64,000 nucleotides of DNA from positions 32,547,466 to 32,611,465 of the forward strand of contig NC_134508.1 of the NCBI RefSeq assembly GCF_027942865.1. The letters run 5' to 3'. The notes beneath the pieces were generated by a model. The model ran no database searches. It worked only from the letters and a program-made list of their open reading frames with translations, and was not told where the DNA came from. Origin of the DNA: Odontesthes bonariensis (Eukaryota; Chordata; Actinopteri; Atheriniformes; Atherinopsidae). Shown here piece by piece: positions 38,701 through 47,888 of the stretch. The translations under genes were made by a program, and so were the position numbers. How positions within the stretch are numbered: the stretch's first letter is position 1; each line of letters opens with the position of its first letter.

Positions 38701-41700
38701 ATAAACCTCAGAGAGTAACAGGTGAAACTGTATTTCTAAAGTCATGTTTTTCACCTCTTGTCCATCTTTGTACCAAACTGCATCACAGTCCTCACTGCTA
38801 AGCTTGCAGACCAGCTCTGCATCAGTACCAATAATCGCAGTAACGTCTGAGAGCCCGCCGGTGAAGTAAACCCCGGGGTCTTAAGGAAATACAACCTTGT
38901 GAATATTCAGTGTGTACAACATTATTCAGAGTGAAATCTCAGTGTTCTGATGCATCTTACCAATAACAGTATCAGGGACAAGTGGGCCTGCCCTCTCTCT
39001 CTTCCTTTTCTCTTGAGTGGGCTCATCTTCTTCAGCATCAGCCTTTTCTTCTGTTGCTGGTGCAGATTCTCCTGGTTGAGACACTTCTTTGACCTCCGTA
39101 TCTATATCATCTTCTTCCATATCTTCTTCATCTTCCTCCTCCCCTTGCTCATCTACAGCTGAAGACTCTGTTTTATCTGCATCTCCTGCCCCTTCACCTT
39201 TTGAGTCTACCTTAACTTTAGCCTTTTTCTTTGGTTTGGCTTTGGCTTTGGTTTTGGCTGCTGGGTCTACTTTTCCACTATCTTCAGCAGCAGCAGCAGC
39301 TGCTGCTGCTGCCGCCGCCGCCGCTGCTGCCGCCTCCTCCTCCGCTCTGGCTTTTGCCTTTGCAATCAGCTCATCTCTTTCTTTTTGTAACTTAGCCTGT
39401 TGCTCCTGGGCAATCTTCAGAAGGTCATCTCCACCACCACCTGCTCGAGTTGTCTTGCGGGCTTTCTTTTTTCCTTTTGAATTTGGATCTTTGTCAACTA
39501 ATAAAGAAGACAGTGGCAGGAAAATGTTAACTGGTCTATAGACTTTTTGAATTTTTAAAGTGAAATTCTAGTAATCATGTATTTGGACCATATTATCACT
39601 TGTCTTTAAAAGATTAAGAGGCCAGAAAAATACTTGCAAACAAGCCCATATTAGAGTAGAACAATTTCACTGACAGCCAAGAAGCAATAATCGATGCAAA
39701 TGTAGAAATGCCTCTATTTGTTGTATTGTATATTTATTACGAAGGTCTGATTATTTTATGGAAAGGGTTTCTACTGAAGTCTAAATCAAGGACAAGTCAT
39801 GCAGAGAAATCTTGTAGGAGGTAGTTGTTGAAGGAATGGTAGAGTGTAAATGAGGTTTGGAATAAATAGAGCTGGAGTTGGAGTACAGAAAAATTGTCTT
39901 GTGTTTGCACTTTTCTGATCTGTGGCAGTGAAATGTTGTGATACTCTTTGCAAATGTTCAGACTACCTTTCAGTGAATCTGACATGCTGAAGTTAAACTA
40001 CAAAGGGTTCAAATAGAAATACAGGATTGTTTCCTGTGGATGAATGCATTTTAAAAAGCAAAACAAATCTGTTGCAAGTCAAGTGAGTGAAAAAAACTTA
40101 GTCTAAGGGTCATCCTTCCATGGTTGCGTGGTGTTCTGACTTCTTCTCTTTCCTCTGTATATACTGGCTCAAATAAATAGTGATGGGCATCAAATTCAAA
40201 TGCCTCATCTAAATATTTCAATTATTTAATGTTTAAAGATTACACAGGCACTGAAAGGGATGATGCAACTGATAAATAAAGAAGTGAAACTTGAACAAAA
40301 AGGTCTCTTTCTTAATGTGCCAGGTGCTGATACTAATTTGAGCCTGTTCTTTCCAAATAAAAACTGTATATTTTTCTCACTCAGTGTCTGACCAAATTCA
40401 GTGATTTTTGTGTCAATGTATATAATTTACACTTACATCCAAATAATTCCATTTTAAAAAGAGCTGGAGTTGGAGTACAGAAAAATTGTCTTGTGTTTGC
40501 ACAAGACAATAATGGATTATTACCGATAATAAACTTGTTTTAAATTGTGTAAATACTATTTAAAGTGGTAAAGCTTTACCTTCTACTATAAGCCAGGCGT
40601 TGCAGGATTTAAGTCCAGCTGTAGCTGCATAAATTCCTTTGTCAAGTGGCTTGCAGTCCTTCACCACCAAAGTGTGAATCAGCATGTCCTCTGATACAGT
40701 AATATCATATTTGTCTCCTTGCTCCAGTGGGGCATTCTTCCCATTCCAGCTGATCTTTGTCATTGGATGTGAGAGCAAACACTGAAACACAGCATCTTCT
40801 CTTTCCTCTGCTGTCACGTCCTGAATCTTAACCAAGAAGTCTGCAACAGGAACTGGAAAAGCATGAAATTACGATTAAACATGCAATAATAATGTTTCCC
40901 TTCACTGAGAAAGTCATACAGGACTAGTCTTACAACTTGTCAACTGAATGGCATTGTGTACAAGTTAAGTAGTGCCATGTATCATCTTACTTTTTAATTC
41001 AGTTGAAAAGATCTTAACTCCATCAACTTCCACTTGGTACAGTCCTGCATCCTCTGGATTAACACCATTTATGCAAAACATAAACTTCCTTCCCACTTGC
41101 TTCAATCCATGTTTTACCTCTGTGTCGGCCTCAAAAGGAATCATTACTCCATCCTGTTTAAACATAGGTAGCCATTAAAGTCGATATGAAGGTTACAAGA
41201 ATACATCACATTCATTGCTTTCATGCAATTAATTCAGAGACTAAATCAAGTTTCAAGGTAAAACATCTCACCTTGAATATAAAGATTTTGCTTGTAGGGT
41301 CCTTGAGTGCCATCTCAAGTTCGAACTCTGCACCACCATTAGCTTTCAGTTCAATAGGCCTTAGGTTACTGAGTTTTTCAACAACCTGTTTTAAATGGAA
41401 ACAGGGACAAAATACTGATATTGTACATAATGTGTATATTTTTTTCTGTGTGATATCAGCTTTACAGAGTCACATAAAGATGAAACAAACCTTCTCTTGT
41501 GCCTCCTCCCTCTCCATCTTCTTCTCATTAAGTTTTTTCAACATCCAACGGAAATCAGTAATTGCATATTGCGCACAGATGTTCTCGTATTCTTTCTTGT
41601 CTGCACTCAACAGGAGTTCCCAAAATTTTTCATCGATTTCAAGCTTTGTCTCTTCTTTTGGCTCAAGATCCGCCCTCCAAAAAGGAAACAAATATTATCC

Positions 41701-42931
41701 AACATGGCTAGTAAATCATGTATAAACAAAATAAAATGGATACAATGATTAAATGGATAATAGAAGATTTCTGGATAGACGGATGGATGTCAAAACAGAA
41801 ATTGTAAAGAAAATGCATAATCATGAGCTTCTTCTTTGGTAAACTTACGTGCTTTTTAATTTCATTTTGAAATCTTCAGATAACTCCCGGACAGCTAAAA
41901 CACAAGCAGCGCCATGGTTACCTCAGACTATTAAACGATTATCAGTTCATTTTTCTAAAATAAATGTAGAATTTGTACCTGTTCTTGATTGTTGCATGGC
42001 TTTGCTCTTTTTATAGCCAACTACCAGGAGAAAATAGAGTGAAGTTACATTTGAAGTAGGCTTTTAATAATTTTTGAGTTAATGTCTGGTGGAATAAATG
42101 TAATTATCTCACCTTCAATGACATTCAGAGTTGCAGTTACTACTGCTTTTCCATACTCATTTCTGGCAAAACACTTGTAGGTGTCAGCTTGATCCGAAGA
42201 TACATCAGGTATCTTATCAATCAAAACAGTTTTTTTAAGTCATCTCTAAACCACAATGTATTGGTCAGTCCGATGTAGATTTTATTTTATATTCAGTTAT
42301 TATTAGATTGTCTCTGATTTGAACCTGAAGTTGGTGTTCGCCAGAACTTGACTCGAATACCACTTTGTACCTCTCTTCATTTATTTCACCATCATTTCTC
42401 ACCCAGGTCACATCTGGTGTTGGGTTACCAGTTACTATTGCTCTGAAGATGACCTGTTTTCCTGCAGAAATGGCAACAAAAATATAAAGCTTATTTATTT
42501 TACAGGATGTCAGTATCATACTAAATTGAATTATGATTAGAAAAGAGATTACATTACCTTCTTGTAATGTGACAGAGATGGGTTTCCGAGTGAAATCAGG
42601 GGTGGTCATGCCATCAGGTAATTCCTCCACATATTGAGTGATCATAACTCCAGGAACCCTGGAGCGCTTTTTGATTTTCACTGTCATTCAATGAAATGCA
42701 TGTTGTTATACAAATCAGGAAGAATTTGGGAATAAACAAATATGTCAATATCAATAAACAAAATAGCTCTGATGCAGTTTAATTTATTCAACTTAGTTTT
42801 GCTCATTTATTGAAACTTGTCTGTAACATAGATTTATTGGCTATATAGATACACATATAATGTGTGTGTGGTGACTTACCCTGCCCGGGAGCAGTTGGCT
42901 GCTCATCCTTTGCTTTGGGAATTTTAACCAT
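32373..42931 (-). CDS. igfn1: igfn1-like gene, copy B (complete, 23 coding exons, ~1384 aa)
   Basis: Spliced minus-strand gene. Exons in transcript order: 42880-42931, 42558-42680, 42325-42461, 42113-42212, 41979-42020, 41849-41894, 41491-41674, 41272-41385, 40991-41153, 40580-40852, 38961-39497, 38755-38879, 38534-38675, 38095-38388, 37663-37959, 37401-37580, 37180-37308, 36786-37094, 36615-36700, 35250-35442, 34659-34955, 32467-32793, 32373-32377. Total 4155 nt, phases closing throughout. Domains by residue: Ig1 18-137, THB 167-228, Ig2 229-320, Ig3 321-411, acidic/Ala-rich linker 412-590, Ig4 591-679, Ig5 680-777, FN3 778-876, FN3 877-979, FN3 980-1082, Ig6 1083-1175, FN3 1176-1274, Ig7 1275-1383. 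The three FN3 in a row are the fuller IGFN1-type C-terminus. Inferred role as for IGFN1: sarcomere Z-disc scaffold in striated muscle. Start chosen because the ATG at 42931 follows a plausible acceptor (gcaacag) and lies just before a phase-1 donor, as in copy A. Confidence 0.89.
33790..34325 (+). mobile_element. decayed Tc1-like fragment
   Basis: DNA resembling a second fish Tc1 family: segments such as tgtttaaatgaggagtttct, ggaaaatagtgcattcc and aatctcaagac with atggagcaagacg fall in transposase order, but frames are destroyed and no terminal repeats are found. Sits in the copy B intron between the last FN3 and Ig7. Recognised by nucleotide similarity recalled from memory. Confidence 0.55.
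34659..34955 (-). CDS. igfn1: copy B exon 21: last FN3, with GC donor
   Basis: 297-nt FN3 exon (D-D-P-K-P-P-G-P-V, V-S-W-T-P-S-P-D-E-K-K, H-Y-M-V-T-K-R-D, F-R-I-Y-A-K-N-D-M-G). Its homology and phase require the splice donor at AAAG|GCAAGT, a GC-AG intron; there is no in-phase GT nearby. Confidence 0.86.
35250..36700 (-). CDS. igfn1: copy B exons 19-20: Ig6
   Basis: Exons 36615-36700 and 35250-35442 encode an Ig (I-K-W-L-K-D-G-L-P-V, D-T-G-V-Y-T-I-I-V-K-N, A-E-I-R-V-T-G). They are separated by a 1.17-kb intron in which I see no gene. Confidence 0.87.
36786..37959 (-). CDS. igfn1: copy B exons 15-18: FN3 triplet
   Basis: FN3-1 exon 37663-37959 (F-K-W-R-P-P-K-N-N-G-G, Y-I-L-E-R-Q-Q), FN3-2 exons 37401-37580 and 37180-37308 (A-W-T-P-P-A-N-T-G-G, Y-E-F-R-V-S-A-I-N), FN3-3 exon 36786-37094 (L-G-W-T-K-P, Y-F-V-E-L-R-P-A, M-Y-W-V-R-V-V-A-T-N). 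FN3-3 is a phase 1-1 exon, so it can be lost or skipped without breaking the frame; copy A lacks it. Confidence 0.89.
38095..38879 (-). CDS. igfn1: copy B exons 12-14: Ig4 and Ig5
   Basis: Ig4 is 38755-38879 plus 38534-38675, with both core cysteines (E-L-V-C-K and K-Y-R-C-E-A-D-G) and V-W-Y-K-D-G. Ig5 is exon 38095-38388 with I-Q-W-Y-N-D-G-E-E-L and a strand F of G-E-I-K-I-K-I-K-N lacking the Tyr-x-Cys. Copy B has the least degraded Ig4 of the three paralogues. Confidence 0.88.
38961..39497 (-). CDS. igfn1: copy B exon 11: Ala-rich, acidic linker
   Basis: A single 537-nt exon. It begins D-K-D-P-N-S-K-G-K, then A-R-K-T-T-R-A-G and I-A-Q-E-Q-Q-A-K in a predicted long helix, a run of 16 alanines encoded at 39286-39333, a Lys/Ala-rich block, a strongly acidic block (E-E-D-E-E-D-M-E-E-D-D) and finally K-R-K-R-E-R-A-G-P-L-V-P-D-T-V-I-G. 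Probably disordered or helical. The Ala run uses mixed GCN codons, so it is less prone to slippage than a pure repeat. Confidence 0.85.
39868..39910. repeat. 43-bp direct repeat, first copy
   Basis: Perfectly repeated at 40460-40502, 592 bp away, within the same copy B intron. Begins agagctggagttggag and ends gtcttgtgtttgcac. Confidence 0.9.
40460..40502. repeat. 43-bp direct repeat, second copy
   Basis: Second perfect copy of the repeat at 39868-39910. It lies 77 bp before the Ig3 exon end (on the genomic plus strand), followed by acaagacaat, which mirrors part of the repeat. Confidence 0.9.
40580..41385 (-). CDS. igfn1: copy B exons 8-10: Ig2 and Ig3
   Basis: Exons 41272-41385 and 40991-41153 form Ig2 (E-D-A-G-L-Y-Q-V-E-V-D-G). 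Exon 40580-40852 forms Ig3 (I-S-W-N-G-K-N strand C, D-K-G-I-Y-A-A-T-A-G, and K-S-C-N-A-W-L-I-V-E-G end). Ig3 is nearly superimposable on copy A's, with the motif L-E-Q-G-D-K-Y-D-I shared. Confidence 0.89.
41491..42020 (-). CDS. igfn1: copy B exons 5-7: THB region
   Basis: Exons 41979-42020 and 41849-41894 give a charged lead-in split by an 84-bp intron absent from copy A. Exon 41491-41674 encodes the tri-helix bundle (K-F-W-E-L-L-L-S-A-D-K-K, T-D-F-R-W-M-L-K-K-L, then K-K-M-E-R-E-E-A-Q). It resembles the MyBP-C THB. Confidence 0.85.
42113..42680 (-). CDS. igfn1: copy B exons 2-4: Ig1
   Basis: Exons 42558-42680, 42325-42461 and 42113-42212 encode an I-set Ig with D-V-T-W-V-R-N-D (strand C) and A-D-T-Y-K-C-F-A-R-N-E-Y-G-K (strand F). 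The middle exon is one codon shorter than in copy A and ends at an atypical donor (CAG|gttcaa) where copy A has a GC donor. Confidence 0.88.
42880..42931 (-). CDS. igfn1: copy B first coding exon
   Basis: Encodes a short start (M-V-K-I-P-K-A-K-D) rich in Lys, Pro and Ala, ending phase 1 at gtaagt. A gcaacag acceptor lies 16 nt upstream of the ATG, so the 5' UTR probably continues in an upstream noncoding exon (candidates listed separately). Confidence 0.72.
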
Positions 42932-43194
42932 CTTGACACCAGTTTGCCTGTTGCAAAAATATTGCAATGCTTTAAAAACTCTTAATATTTAAGTAAAACA
43001 TTGTATACACACTTGTATACACTTTCAATTTGTCTTCACTTTGATTTCTGGATTAGCATGTCCTCGGCTAACACTGCAGGTAACTAACTAACTAACAAAC
43101 ACTGCCTATCATGTTAGCACCATTTGCCTCATTGTAAAACCTGCTATTAGTAACGGTTAAGGTTAAATGAATGCCTTCTCAGGCATTACATTTA

Positions 43195-43525
43195 GATGAA
43201 ATCATGAGAGACAGAGCCTGACTGGCTCAGAGCCAGAGGCTGGTGGTACTACCCCCAGTTCACGTCTACCTCCAGCTTCTCCTTTCACCAGAGCAGGGAA
43301 GAGTTAAATTACCCAGGCCATGATAGACGTTTGTAAGGGTTTGTAAGGTCATGACTCGTGTTACTTCTAAACTAAACAAAGTTGATGCTTATCGACCGGT
43401 TTGATGTCCTTTTTCTCCAAATGAGAATCGATAAGGGAACCGATAAAGAACCGAATCGTTAAGCAGAATTGAAAATGGAATTGGAATCGTAAAAATCTCA
43501 TCAATTCCCATCCCTACTTATCAGT
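43195..43525. repeat. probable dispersed fish repeat (gaatcgataagggaacc type)
   Basis: Contains cgataagggaaccgataaag and tcatcaattcccatcccta, word patterns I associate with abundant short nonautonomous repeats in fish. Borders and class uncertain. Lies just upstream of copy B's first coding exon. Confidence 0.4.
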
Positions 43526-44046
43526 CTAAACAGATCATTCGATCAGAGTGTTGTGATGAAGGTTTTCCAAGAGGTGACCAAGAAAATTCCTCCCGGTCTT
43601 ACAAGTCATTTCTGTGTTTCAGAAGGTGTGGATCTACACTGGGTGTCAGCTATTGTTGTGGAAACTGTTTAAGGCAGACGGGAAACATTTTCAGGAAATG
43701 TGAATCCATAGAGAGACATTAAAGATGTAGTGGGAGATATTTTTCTCACACCGATTACAAAAAATGGACAAAAAATGTGAACTTTGTGTTGTTGTTTCTT
43801 TGAGAAGTTGGTCTTATAAAAGAATTATCCCATATCAATCTATGAGTTTATCATTTGATCTGTATACACTTTTGTGGAAGTAGATTATGAAGATATTTAT
43901 TTGACTACTGATGACAAAAATAATAATAATAATTGATAGTTTCAGAACCACTCTGATTTAATAATATAACTTTAGAAAAAGCGAGACTTATAACCTTACA
44001 CACGCTAATACTCCAGTAGTGTTGTTTATTTGAAAATTGTACTTAC

Positions 44047-44140
44047 TTCCTCAAAGAACTCTAAGCTGTAAAGACCAGAAGACCTCATGACAAAAACTGA
44101 TATGACCAGAGTTACATCTGCAGTCAGCTTTTTATCGTGT
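44047..44140 (-). promoter_or_regulatory. candidate promoter and noncoding first exon of copy B (nearer)
   Basis: On the minus strand a GATAAAA box at 44129-44135 is followed about 80 nt later by a strong donor (GGAA|GTAAGT at 44047). With a start about 30 nt after the box this would be a 50-nt noncoding exon splicing to the acceptor before the copy B ATG. No transcript evidence; an alternative lies near 45.4 kb. Confidence 0.25.
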
Positions 44141-44362
44141 GAAATATGACCTAAAACCTGCAGTACCAGGATGGTCACTTTTAGGAATCAACAGGTATTT
44201 CGTGACCAAATATTATCTCCATTATTTATTCAGAATTTCTGCTACAGGCAAATCATCCATCATTCTTGATTACAAATTAAAATATTCAAACACTATACAG
44301 CAAATAGCAAAAAGAATTAGCTACTTATTGTATTGCAATTTAATAATGTTCATTCACATAAT

Positions 44363-44398
44363 CTCTTGAAACTAAAACATACGTTTTAGTTTCAAGAG
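44363..44398. repeat. perfect 16-bp inverted repeat, 4-nt loop
   Basis: ctcttgaaactaaaac, loop atac, gttttagtttcaagag. Upstream of copy B. No terminator or MITE context seen. Confidence 0.9.
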
Positions 44399-45370
44399 CA
44401 TAGCATTAAAGTACCACGCTGTGGTCTTAATGAGAAATATATTCAGACAAAAATGTGATACTTTAGCAAATGAAAGTATCTAATTAACTTGGAGGGTAGA
44501 ATACTAAAAGGATTAATATCATATGTAAATAAAACTTCTCAGGTGATTAAAAACAGTTTGATTCTTTCGTTAGGTAAGCAGTCTTTGTTTACTTTTCGAT
44601 CTCATTAGTCTAATGATTGACACTTTTTGGTCCCTAATTATACTTAATAGCTACTTAACATATTTCTGTTCAATCTAATTAAGATAAATCAAGCAGACTT
44701 CTGTCAGTCAATGAAGTACCTGCGTGTTTTACAGTTTTGTTCACGTGGTGAGTTCCTGCCAAGCTAAATTTGTCTGAGAGAAAATAGCTTTGCCAAGGGT
44801 GTTAGGAGTGAGCTGATTTATGAATGCCAGGTCTGTCTTAAATTTCTGAGCTCCCACTAATAACTGAGCATGCACTTTTACTTTTTTATGCAATGAAATA
44901 CTGAACATTAATTTCTAGTTTTGCAAACATGGCATGACGCTCTGAAGGAAAGTGTACAATGTATTTATCAATTAGAGCACATAAATTGGTGTATGTGAAG
45001 GGCTTTTTTTAATTGGTTTGTTACAAAAAAAAATTTCAACAACATGACATTAGTGACACCATCTGTGTTACTCTACAGCTAATTTTATACTTGGGTATTC
45101 TATAATCGGATTGAAGATTCAGAGTTCACCCAAACAGATGCAAACAATGTTAATATAGTTGTATTTTATTGGTACTTCATTCTCGGAGATACTGAATTGT
45201 TGGTTAACATGTATTCTGATTTACAACCATGAAACACTGTTAAGTTGTAGAAACATGCAGCGTACTGTCAAAAATGTGGCGCGTAGAGATTTAACGTTGT
45301 AAAAATAATGATAATCGAAACCCATGCTATCAAGTACAAATCTTGCGCAGTACTTCTTAAATGTACTTAC

Positions 45371-45458
45371 TATTTTTCAAGTGAACTGCTGTGCTCTGCT
45401 GTCTGTTGCCAGCCAGGTTCCAGCTGATTCTTGAGTGTGGACTCTTCGTTTTAAGAGG
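45371..45458 (-). promoter_or_regulatory. candidate noncoding first exon of copy B (distal)
   Basis: The minus strand has a strong donor (AATA|GTAAGT at 45371) preceded by GC-richer, unique sequence and a weak TTAAAA box near 45450. Equally plausible as the first exon; the two candidates could be alternative promoters. Confidence 0.22.
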
Positions 45459-45459
45459 C

Positions 45460-47165
45460 CATAAAGACTTGCAAGGACACTCAGAGCAACTTAACCCAGT
45501 GCTTTTTTACTGCGGCACTTGGGGATAGGTTTACTGACATGCTCCCTAGCCCAAAAATTCTTTAGGTTCTTGAAAAGGGGACACCCAAGGAAATGCTGCA
45601 GTGAGGCTCTCTAATCCCACCCTCAAAACTGGAATTACAGTTTTAGGATTGCAGATGGATGCTTTCAGCTGATTTGAGCGCTCACCTGAGCTGCTTTAGT
45701 ATCGGCTTAATTGCACATGTAGGCTGCTTGAAATTCGTCCCAGCATTTAACAAGAGGTAAGTGTCAATTAAGTTATTAGTTTTTGAATCTTTGTTGTTTT
45801 CTAAAGATGAAAAATCTTTTTTGCTTTGGATTTTAAATGCAAAAAATAATTTAGCATAGATGAAATTTAGAAAGATTATACAAAAAGTTTGAAAATTGCT
45901 TTGGATAGTTGTGATGAAAACTAAGTCTGCCTTTAATATAAGACACCAAATGAACCACAGGTATTTCTAATGTCTTTTAAGACTGAACCTGATACTGAGA
46001 AGTGTCCGGTTCAGGGTGCACTTGTCAATCATGCTTTTGGTCAGGGCGCAAGTGTTGACCATTTCTTCCTTGGTGACACTAAACATGGAATGATGGCTGA
46101 CCTAAAAAAAACGGGCTCAGAACCGTAATACAAGAAGACTGGGCATAAATTATTCATATAAACTTTTGTGAAATTCAACAAGGCACATGAATTTTGATAC
46201 TTGTTGGCTATGTAAAGACTTCACCTAGGACTCATATCTGTATATTTTTTTCATCAATTCTTGTACTTTTCAGTACAGATCAGCTTAAAAGAAATCACTT
46301 CAAATTGCTGTTCTGAATATTTATTTACACCAAACCTGCACACATTTGCGTACGCATGACAAACTGTAACAATCATCAGTATCGTATAAATTTCAAGTCA
46401 GAAGGTTCTAGAAGGTTCTTCAGAGAGAGCCAGGATTCAATAAGGCGATTCTGATGAAATATCGATATCATGTAATCAGAAGTGACAAAAAGCACCATGC
46501 ATGCACACACATGTGAGTATTTCAACAACAAGGTTGCAACATCAATTATCAACTCCCAGTAATGCTTGTAGAACAAACTGTCAAATTCTGAAATGGTTCT
46601 GGTACTTTGCTCTTCATCCCAAGTGGGGCCCCTTTAGGGCATTTTCCTACAGGGATAACATTGCAAAGAGCCTATTGGATGCTTAAGTGGGAGGGGGTAA
46701 AGCTTGTCAGTCCTAGGGGGCCCCCCTCACAGCCTGGGGAGTCTGGCATGTCTGCTTACAACCTGCTGATGTGATTGAATTATGGCAAGAAAGAGAATCA
46801 TGTATCCAACTCTTGATCTATATGTTTCTTTGCAATTGTCCATTCTAGTGTTATCCTGCTTACAAAAGAACAGACAGACAAAAGGCAGCGGAAACAAAAC
46901 CATCTTGGCAGAGGTACTAGAAGTAATAATTGTGACCAAACAATTAGCATCTACATTTTATATAATCTGTATATAAACACAAGCGGAACATTTCAATAGC
47001 TTTACATGAAAAACTTTAAAGCAATAATGGGTAACAATGACTGATCTCGAGTGGTCATGTTGTCTCCACGCACAAGCATCACTCCTTAGCTCTTCATCAG
47101 CGATTTCCATCTGTTTATTCTTGTTTTCGGCCTTCACCTTTCCTGAATCGTTATCGCTCTTCATG
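45460..47165. other. short spacer between copy C and copy B
   Basis: About 1.7 kb separates the predicted mRNA end of copy C from the furthest candidate first exon of copy B. No gene seen; regulatory sequence for copy B is expected here or in 43-45.4 kb. Confidence 0.5.
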
Positions 47166-47182
47166 TTTTTGCTTCTTTGCTT

Positions 47183-47188
47183 TTTATT
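47183..47188 (-). terminator. copy C polyadenylation signal AATAAA
   Basis: AATAAA on the minus strand about 256 nt after the stop, suggesting an mRNA end near 47165. A second AATAAA lies a little further at about 47113. Confidence 0.5.
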
Positions 47189-47443
47189 ACACTAATTAAT
47201 AAACATGATGTTCCTTTTCTCAAATAAAAACCCTCAAACTTACAAAACTTCTTACAGAAAACCTCAACAACCACTAAAGCACCAACTTCCTCCTTCTTCT
47301 TCCTTGCCCTCTTAACAGTATTCTATTTCTACATGCCATTCAGGCTCTAACATGGCCATTCTCCTGTATAAAAGAACCTGCTGCAAAGTAAGTATCAATA
47401 GCGACAACAAACTGGCTTATGCTACCGTTTTCTGCAGGTTAAT

Positions 47444-47888
47444 TTAGTCTGGAAAGAAAGATAAAGACAGTTATTAGAATTTTTTTTCAAATCATCACTG
47501 TATAATATGAATGCTTGTGGAAAATCTGGTAAAATTGAGGTCCATTCTGTTAAAGTCTTACCTCTGACTGTGAGTTTAGTGGAACACTCTGCTCTTCCCA
47601 AAGAGCTTTCTGCAACAACCTTGTACTCCCCGGTGTCTTTAGGGCCAACCCTCAATATGAGCAGAGAACAGACTCCACAGGTGTTGGAGATGAAGTAGTT
47701 AGTGTTGGTGTTCAGGCTGATGTTGTTGCGGAGCCATGTCACATGAGGTGTGGGATCACCTTTTATAGCACAACTCATGTAGCATTCATAACCTTGAGGA
47801 GCGGTGTGCATTTTCAGTGGGACTAGGAATTTGGGAGGACACTTTAGATCACAGACCTTTGACACTGGCATATTCACAGTGAATTTCT
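47444..47888 (-). CDS. igfn1: copy C exons: Ig7 and stop
   Basis: 327-nt exon 47562-47888 (P-L-K-M-H-T-A-P-Q-G-Y, V-T-W-L-R-N-N, D-T-G-E-Y-K-V-V-A-E-S) followed by 47444-47448, Asp and TAA. Confidence 0.87.

Noticed and set aside
46958..47164. Minus-strand frame with a charged start (M-K-S-D-N-D-S-G-K)
   Set aside because: Lies just after copy C's polyadenylation signal, has no homology I recognise and no splice context.
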